This document shows, piece by piece, positions 6,876 through 9,692 of a stretch of 9,692 nt of DNA. Every line of letters starts with the position of its first letter. The stretch's first letter is position 1. The position numbers and the translations under genes are program-made. The notes below the pieces were generated by a model that had not been told where the DNA came from, made no database searches, and saw only the letters and a list, made by a program, of their open reading frames with translations. The DNA comes from Casp-actino8 sp046082625. GTDB taxonomy: Bacteria > Actinomycetota > Acidimicrobiia > Acidimicrobiales > Ilumatobacteraceae. The stretch is taken from the NCBI GenBank assembly GCA_046082625.1, contig JBJTYE010000140.1, positions 1 to 9,692 of the forward strand, read 5' to 3'.

Positions 6876-8150
6876 TTACCAGTCGGCTCCGGCACCAAGT
6901 CCGTCGAAAGTGCGCGTGACTTCTGACGAAGCGGTCAAACGCCCTCGTCGATACGTGCGTCGGGTCATCGGTGCATCGGCGATGGCCTGCCGCGCCGTGA
7001 GTGCGTCCACCACCAGGAAATCGGCCACGGCACCGACCACCGGTCCGGCCGGTGGCAGCCCGAGAACGGCTCGGGCCCCGTTGCTCACCGTGTCGAGTGC
7101 CGCCTGAGGTAACTGGTGGGCAGCCATGATCATCAGTGCGGCGGTCTCCAGGGGGTCGCTACGGCCCACCGGATTGAAGGGATCCTGGACGTTGTCACCA
7201 CCGGCGACCACGCGGACACCGGCGTCCCGCAGGACGTCGACCGGAGTGATACCGCGGGGCATGCCGACGGGGTGATCCCGCCCCTGGAGAAAGAGATTCG
7301 TCTGGGGCAAGGCCACGATGTCGACACCGACGGCGGCGGCCAGAGAGGCGATGTCGTTCTGGACATCGGGGGTCTGCATCGAAAGACTCACGCAATGGCT
7401 GGCGGCCCGCAAGGCCGCGAATCCGATCTCCCCGACCGCCTCGCAATACCGGCGAAGGGTCAACATGGATGGGTCCAAGGTTTCGTCCACATGGAGATCG
7501 AGACCGAGACCGGCGTCTGCTGCCACGCGGCAGACGATGTCGATCATTCCGACGCCGTCGGACTCGAGATGCGGACACCCTCCGACCAGGTCGACGCCGG
7601 ATTCGATCGCGCGCTCGAGTGCGGCGCGATTGTCCCGACCGTCCGGTCCGGCCATGGGTGAATGCATGAGTGCCACGATCTGCACGTCCATGGCATCACC
7701 GACCATCCGTCGTGCCCGCTGGATGGCCCGGAGGTGAACCTGGTCCGGATCGCTGGCACCGACATTGACGTGGCTCCGGACGGCCGTGACCCCATTGGAC
7801 GCCAATCGCCGCAGGGCCGACACGGCGCGAGCGGTCATCGAATCCAGATCGAAGAGACCACGGTCCTCGGCGGCCACCCAGGCTTCGATGGCGCCCATCA
7901 GGTCACCGCGCGGATTGGGGACGAGATCGGCGGTGAGAGCCTTGTCCAGATGGGCGTGGGGCTCCACCAGACCGGGAAGGACCAGATGGCCTCTCACGTC
8001 TTCGGAGCGGAATCCCCCTTCGGTGAAAGAACCCTGCGGAACGATACGGGTGACCAGACCGTCCTCGACTGCGATGTCGACGAGACCGGAATCGCCGGAC
8101 GGGTCGATGCGAGCCCGAGTGAAGAGAACCCGATCGACCGATGAATTCAT
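6876..8150 (-). CDS. Cytosine deaminase-like amidohydrolase (CodA family)
   Basis: A 424-residue metal-dependent hydrolase, the same size as E. coli CodA. The metal ligands of the fold are present: LPGLVEPHAHLDK at 58-70 with His65 and His67, DLHVDET at 218-224 with His220 and Glu223, ASHCVSLS at 250-257 with His252, and AGGDNVQDPFNPVG at 316-329 with Asp319. Two substrate-recognition places differ from CodA: Asp314 of CodA aligns with Asn320 here, and the CodA glutamine in VAFPQEG aligns with His163 in VALMHSP. Cytosine is therefore an unlikely substrate; related enzymes act on ring amines, ureides or triazines. The start is ATG at 8150, six bases after AGGAGG; a longer open frame to 8615 overlaps the divergent gene and is not real. 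It is the first gene of an operon with an LLM oxidoreductase. Confidence 0.9.
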   Translation of the reverse strand: MNSSVDRVLFTRARIDPSGDSGLVDIAVEDGLVTRIVPQGSFTEGGFRSEDVRGHLVLPGLVEPHAHLDKALTADLVPNPRGDLMGAIEAWVAAEDRGLFDLDSMTARAVSALRRLASNGVTAVRSHVNVGASDPDQVHLRAIQRARRMVGDAMDVQIVALMHSPMAGPDGRDNRAALERAIESGVDLVGGCPHLESDGVGMIDIVCRVAADAGLGLDLHVDETLDPSMLTLRRYCEAVGEIGFAALRAASHCVSLSMQTPDVQNDIASLAAAVGVDIVALPQTNLFLQGRDHPVGMPRGITPVDVLRDAGVRVVAGGDNVQDPFNPVGRSDPLETAALMIMAAHQLPQAALDTVSNGARAVLGLPPAGPVVGAVADFLVVDALTARQAIADAPMTRRTYRRGRLTASSEVTRTFDGLGAGADW

Positions 8151-8156
8151 CTCCAA

Positions 8157-8162
8157 CCTCCT
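8157..8162 (-). promoter_or_regulatory. Ribosome binding site of the amidohydrolase
   Basis: AGGAGG on the minus strand, 6 bases before the ATG at 8150. It fixes the start of the amidohydrolase. Confidence 0.85.
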
Positions 8163-8169
8163 GCTGTGC

Positions 8170-8176
8170 CATGGTA
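8170..8176. promoter_or_regulatory. Putative symmetric -10 element shared by the amidohydrolase and the second LLM gene
   Basis: On the plus strand CATGGT (8170-8175) ends 6 bases before the GTG at 8182. On the minus strand TACCAT (8176 to 8171) lies upstream of the AGGAGG and ATG of the amidohydrolase and predicts a leader of about 14 bases. The base pairs that supply the key A and T of one box supply the T and A of the other. The plus-strand box is the weaker match because it lacks the first T. No -35 element is evident on either side. Confidence 0.4.
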
Positions 8177-8181
8177 GATCG

Positions 8182-8952
8182 GTGCGCGCCGGAGTGTGGC
8201 TGTATCCCATTGCACCAGCCGAGGAACTGATCGACGCGGTGGTGAGGCTCGAAGCCGCCGGAGTCGACGAGGTGTGGATCGCCGACGAAGGAGTCGCTCG
8301 TGATCCCATGGTCATCTTGTCCGCGGCGGCCCGCGAGACCTCGCGCATCACCTTGGCCATCGGAATCACCAGCCCCGTTCTCCGACATCCGGGGGCGGTC
8401 ATGGCTTCTGCCATGACCGTGGACGAACTGAGCGGTGGTCGCATGGTGCTCGGCTGGGGTGTCGGCGGACACGAGTCGCTGGATCCGTTCGGCTTGACGG
8501 TGTCGCATCCAGTGGCAGTGGTTCGCGACGCTTTGGCCATCGGTCGCGCCGTCATGACCGGTGCCACCGTTCCTGGGTACGAACCACCTCCCCACGCCTC
8601 ACCGGCCCGACACATTCGGCAGTTCGTGGGGGCCCGCGGACCTCAACTGAATCGGCTGGCATCCCGAGACGCCGACGGGGTCTTTCTCTCGGGCCTCACG
8701 GCCAACGAAACGCCGCGGGTTCTCGCCGATGCTCGGTTCCACCGTCCGATCGACGTGGCCCTCTACCAATCGGTGTCCTTCACGGGAAGCGGCGACGAGC
8801 GCACGCTGTCCGGATCGCCTTCGCTCCTGGCCGATCAGTTGCGGACCATCATCGAACGCCACCAGCCGGCGTCGATCGGCGTGGCCCTGGTGGATCGATC
8901 CCCGCTTCGGGACATGGTGGGGCGGGCCTGCGACGTGTTGGCGACGATCTGA
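8182..8952 (+). CDS. Short LLM class oxidoreductase, probably F420- or flavin-dependent
   Basis: A 256-residue luciferase-like protein, shorter than the usual 290-350 residues. The N-terminus MRAGVWLYP, the segment EAAGVDEVWIADEG at about 24-37, ITLAIGITSPVLRHPGAVMASAMTVDELSGGRMVLGWGVGG (split across 56-96, with the GR and GxG flavin-phosphate contacts) and a final strand SIGVALVD at 231-238 fit the Mer-like F420-dependent branch. The insertion region after strand 4 seems reduced, which could explain the short length and a more open active site. The GTG at 8182 is chosen because the family match begins at once; there is no Shine-Dalgarno sequence but a -10-like box lies 6 bases upstream. It is divergent from the amidohydrolase with 31 bases between, suggesting joint control. 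The substrate is unknown. Confidence 0.82.
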   Translation: MRAGVWLYPIAPAEELIDAVVRLEAAGVDEVWIADEGVARDPMVILSAAARETSRITLAIGITSPVLRHPGAVMASAMTVDELSGGRMVLGWGVGGHESLDPFGLTVSHPVAVVRDALAIGRAVMTGATVPGYEPPPHASPARHIRQFVGARGPQLNRLASRDADGVFLSGLTANETPRVLADARFHRPIDVALYQSVSFTGSGDERTLSGSPSLLADQLRTIIERHQPASIGVALVDRSPLRDMVGRACDVLATI

Positions 8953-8962
8953 GCGAGGGCGA

Positions 8963-9253
8963 TCAGCACCGACGGGCCACGTCGAAGACCCGCATCGTGC
9001 AGTCCCTCCAGGCGTCCCCCATGCCCCGATCCACTTCGGCGACCTGCTCGGGCGTGATGCGCTTCCACAGTTCCATCGACTCCCACCAGATCACGACCTG
9101 CACGAGGTCGGGGCGGACGTCTTCGATCCAGATCTCTTTGTGAACGAAGCCGGGTTGCTGCTCGAGGAAGCGGCTCCAGACTCTCTCTTCGAGAGCGAGC
9201 CACTCGGTTCGCTCCTCCGGTGCCACCTCGAAGGTCAACATCTCGATCACCAT
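8963..9253 (-). CDS. TIGR03792-like small protein of the ABM (dimeric alpha/beta barrel) type
   Basis: A complete 96-residue protein that I recognise as resembling the TIGR03792 family. Its pattern of a first strand MVIEMLTFEV, a helix with EERTEWLALEERVWSRFLE (about 13-31), PGFVHKEIWIED (34-45), VVIWWESMELWKRI (53-66) and a closing strand TMRVFDV looks like the ferredoxin-like fold shared with antibiotic biosynthesis monooxygenase-type proteins. The aromatic-rich VIWWESMELW is its hallmark. No catalytic role is established for the family. The ATG at 9253 has no Shine-Dalgarno sequence; TACGGT lies 6 bases upstream, so a leaderless message is likely. It converges on the second LLM gene with 10 bases between stops and is divergent from the desaturase. 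Confidence 0.78.
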   Translation of the reverse strand: MVIEMLTFEVAPEERTEWLALEERVWSRFLEQQPGFVHKEIWIEDVRPDLVQVVIWWESMELWKRITPEQVAEVDRGMGDAWRDCTMRVFDVARRC

Positions 9254-9259
9254 GTCCGC

Positions 9260-9265
9260 ACCGTA
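9260..9265 (-). promoter_or_regulatory. Putative -10 box for a leaderless TIGR03792-like transcript
   Basis: TACGGT on the minus strand ends 6 bases before the ATG at 9253, the position expected for a leaderless actinobacterial promoter. There is no Shine-Dalgarno sequence between box and start. Confidence 0.45.
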
Positions 9266-9284
9266 GTCGTGTTCGATCCCGCTC

Positions 9285-9290
9285 TAGAAT
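9285..9290 (+). promoter_or_regulatory. Putative -10 box of the desaturase gene
   Basis: TAGAAT ends 16 bases before the ATG at 9307, predicting a leader of only about 9-10 bases that carries a weak AGGGA near the start. No convincing -35 is present. Confidence 0.45.
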
Positions 9291-9306
9291 CTGGCTGCAG
9301 GGATCT

Positions 9307-9692
9307 ATGGAGACACTCACCCCACGCCGCGAGTACAGCCTGACCGGACCGGAGGGCGATCGAGCCGTCGAGCGCGGCCTGACCGATGGGGACTGGTACA
9401 AGTCGCCCATCGATCGGGCGGCCATGCTGCAGTTGATGGCTCGCTCCAATGGACGCGCCAGCCGGGACCTCGTTCTCTGGCTCGTCCTCCTGGCGGCAGC
9501 GGGCTTCTGGCTCGTCATCAGTTGGGTGTCGTGGTGGACCGTGCCGGCCGCCGTGGTCTACGGAGTGCTCTACGGGTCGGCCAGCGATGCCCGCTGGCAT
9601 GAATGCGGCCATCGCACTGCATTCGCTTCCAAGCGTATGAACGAGATCGTCTATCACCTGGCTTCTTTCATGGATCTGCGCGAACCGGTGTC
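9307..9692 (+). CDS. Fatty acid desaturase family protein, N-terminal part (cut by window end)
   Basis: The first 128 residues of a membrane-bound di-iron desaturase or related hydroxylase, which uses O2 and electrons to introduce double bonds into acyl chains. After an acidic and basic N-terminus of about 53 residues come two hydrophobic stretches at about 54-74 and 78-92, then RWHECGHRTAF at 97-106. HECGH (His98, His102) is the first histidine box of the family, and the following NEIVYHLASFMDLREP is the usual continuation. The second and third histidine boxes would lie beyond the window. The reading frame stays open to the last base. The ATG at 9307 is the first in-frame start after a plausible -10 box. 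It is divergent from the small ABM-like gene, 53 bases away. The exact substrate is undetermined. Confidence 0.88.
   Translation, partial: METLTPRREYSLTGPEGDRAVERGLTDGDWYKSPIDRAAMLQLMARSNGRASRDLVLWLVLLAAAGFWLVISWVSWWTVPAAVVYGVLYGSASDARWHECGHRTAFASKRMNEIVYHLASFMDLREPV

Noticed and set aside
5765..6919. A 384-codon open frame on the plus strand opposite the first LLM gene
   Set aside because: It lies antisense to a well-supported gene, has no family signature and no ribosome binding site, and its composition follows from GC-rich third positions of the true frame.
7765..8181. N-terminal extension of the second LLM frame by 139 codons
   Set aside because: It is antisense to the amidohydrolase, with arginine- and serine-rich shadow composition; LLM homology begins at the GTG at 8182.
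8151..8615. N-terminal extension of the amidohydrolase frame by 155 codons
   Set aside because: It runs through the second LLM gene on the other strand, and a perfect AGGAGG precedes the ATG at 8150, where family homology begins.
8940..8970. CTGA...TCAG inverted repeat as a terminator between the second LLM gene and the TIGR03792-like gene
   Set aside because: The stem is only 4 pairs with a 10-base loop and no T-run; too weak to call.

Overview
The window reads as chromosomal DNA of a GC-rich actinobacterium. An acidimicrobial-type lineage is my best guess, because actinobacterial-style acyl-CoA enzymes, luciferase-like (LLM) oxidoreductases, a CodA-like amidohydrolase and a HECGH-type desaturase are packed together with -10-like boxes placed directly before start codons. 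Taxonomy is inference; no rRNA or marker gene is complete here. There are eleven protein genes: nine complete and two cut by the window edges. I see no tRNA, rRNA, insertion sequence, phage gene, CRISPR array or long repeat. No gap between genes exceeds about 60 bases.

Layout. (1) Positions 3-738, plus strand: the 3' end of ispH (isoprenoid synthesis), then a small four-helix membrane protein of CopD-like appearance. (2) Positions 739-3360, minus strand, transcribed right to left: a SirB1/transglutaminase-like protein, a flavin reductase-like protein and an acyl-CoA dehydrogenase, probably one operon. (3) Positions 3393-5683, plus strand: an AMP-forming acyl-CoA synthetase overlapping by 4 bases a glycerophosphodiester phosphodiesterase that starts with TTG. 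(4) Positions 5687-8150, minus strand: a cytosine-deaminase-like amidohydrolase followed by an LLM flavin-dependent oxidoreductase. (5) Positions 8182-8952, plus strand: a second, short LLM protein divergent from the amidohydrolase. (6) Positions 8963-9253, minus strand: a small ABM-like protein of the TIGR03792 type. (7) From 9307, plus strand: the N-terminal part of a fatty acid desaturase.

How the genes may work together. The dominant theme is fatty acid and lipid metabolism: acyl activation, acyl-CoA oxidation, phosphodiester cleavage and desaturation. Beside it sits a small module of one amidohydrolase and two LLM oxidoreductases that could degrade a nitrogen-containing, possibly cyclic, compound. 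The flavin reductase could supply reduced flavin to an LLM partner or to the adjacent ACAD-fold enzyme.

The gene content is mostly ordinary. The two most distinctive points are the promoter architecture and the amidohydrolase. Several starts, including both members of a divergent pair, lie 6-7 bases after an A-and-T-conserved -10 box, which suggests leaderless mRNAs, and one divergent pair appears to share a symmetric -10. The amidohydrolase keeps the metal site of CodA but has lost residues that recognise cytosine. I found no clear evidence of a wholly new defence or mobile system.
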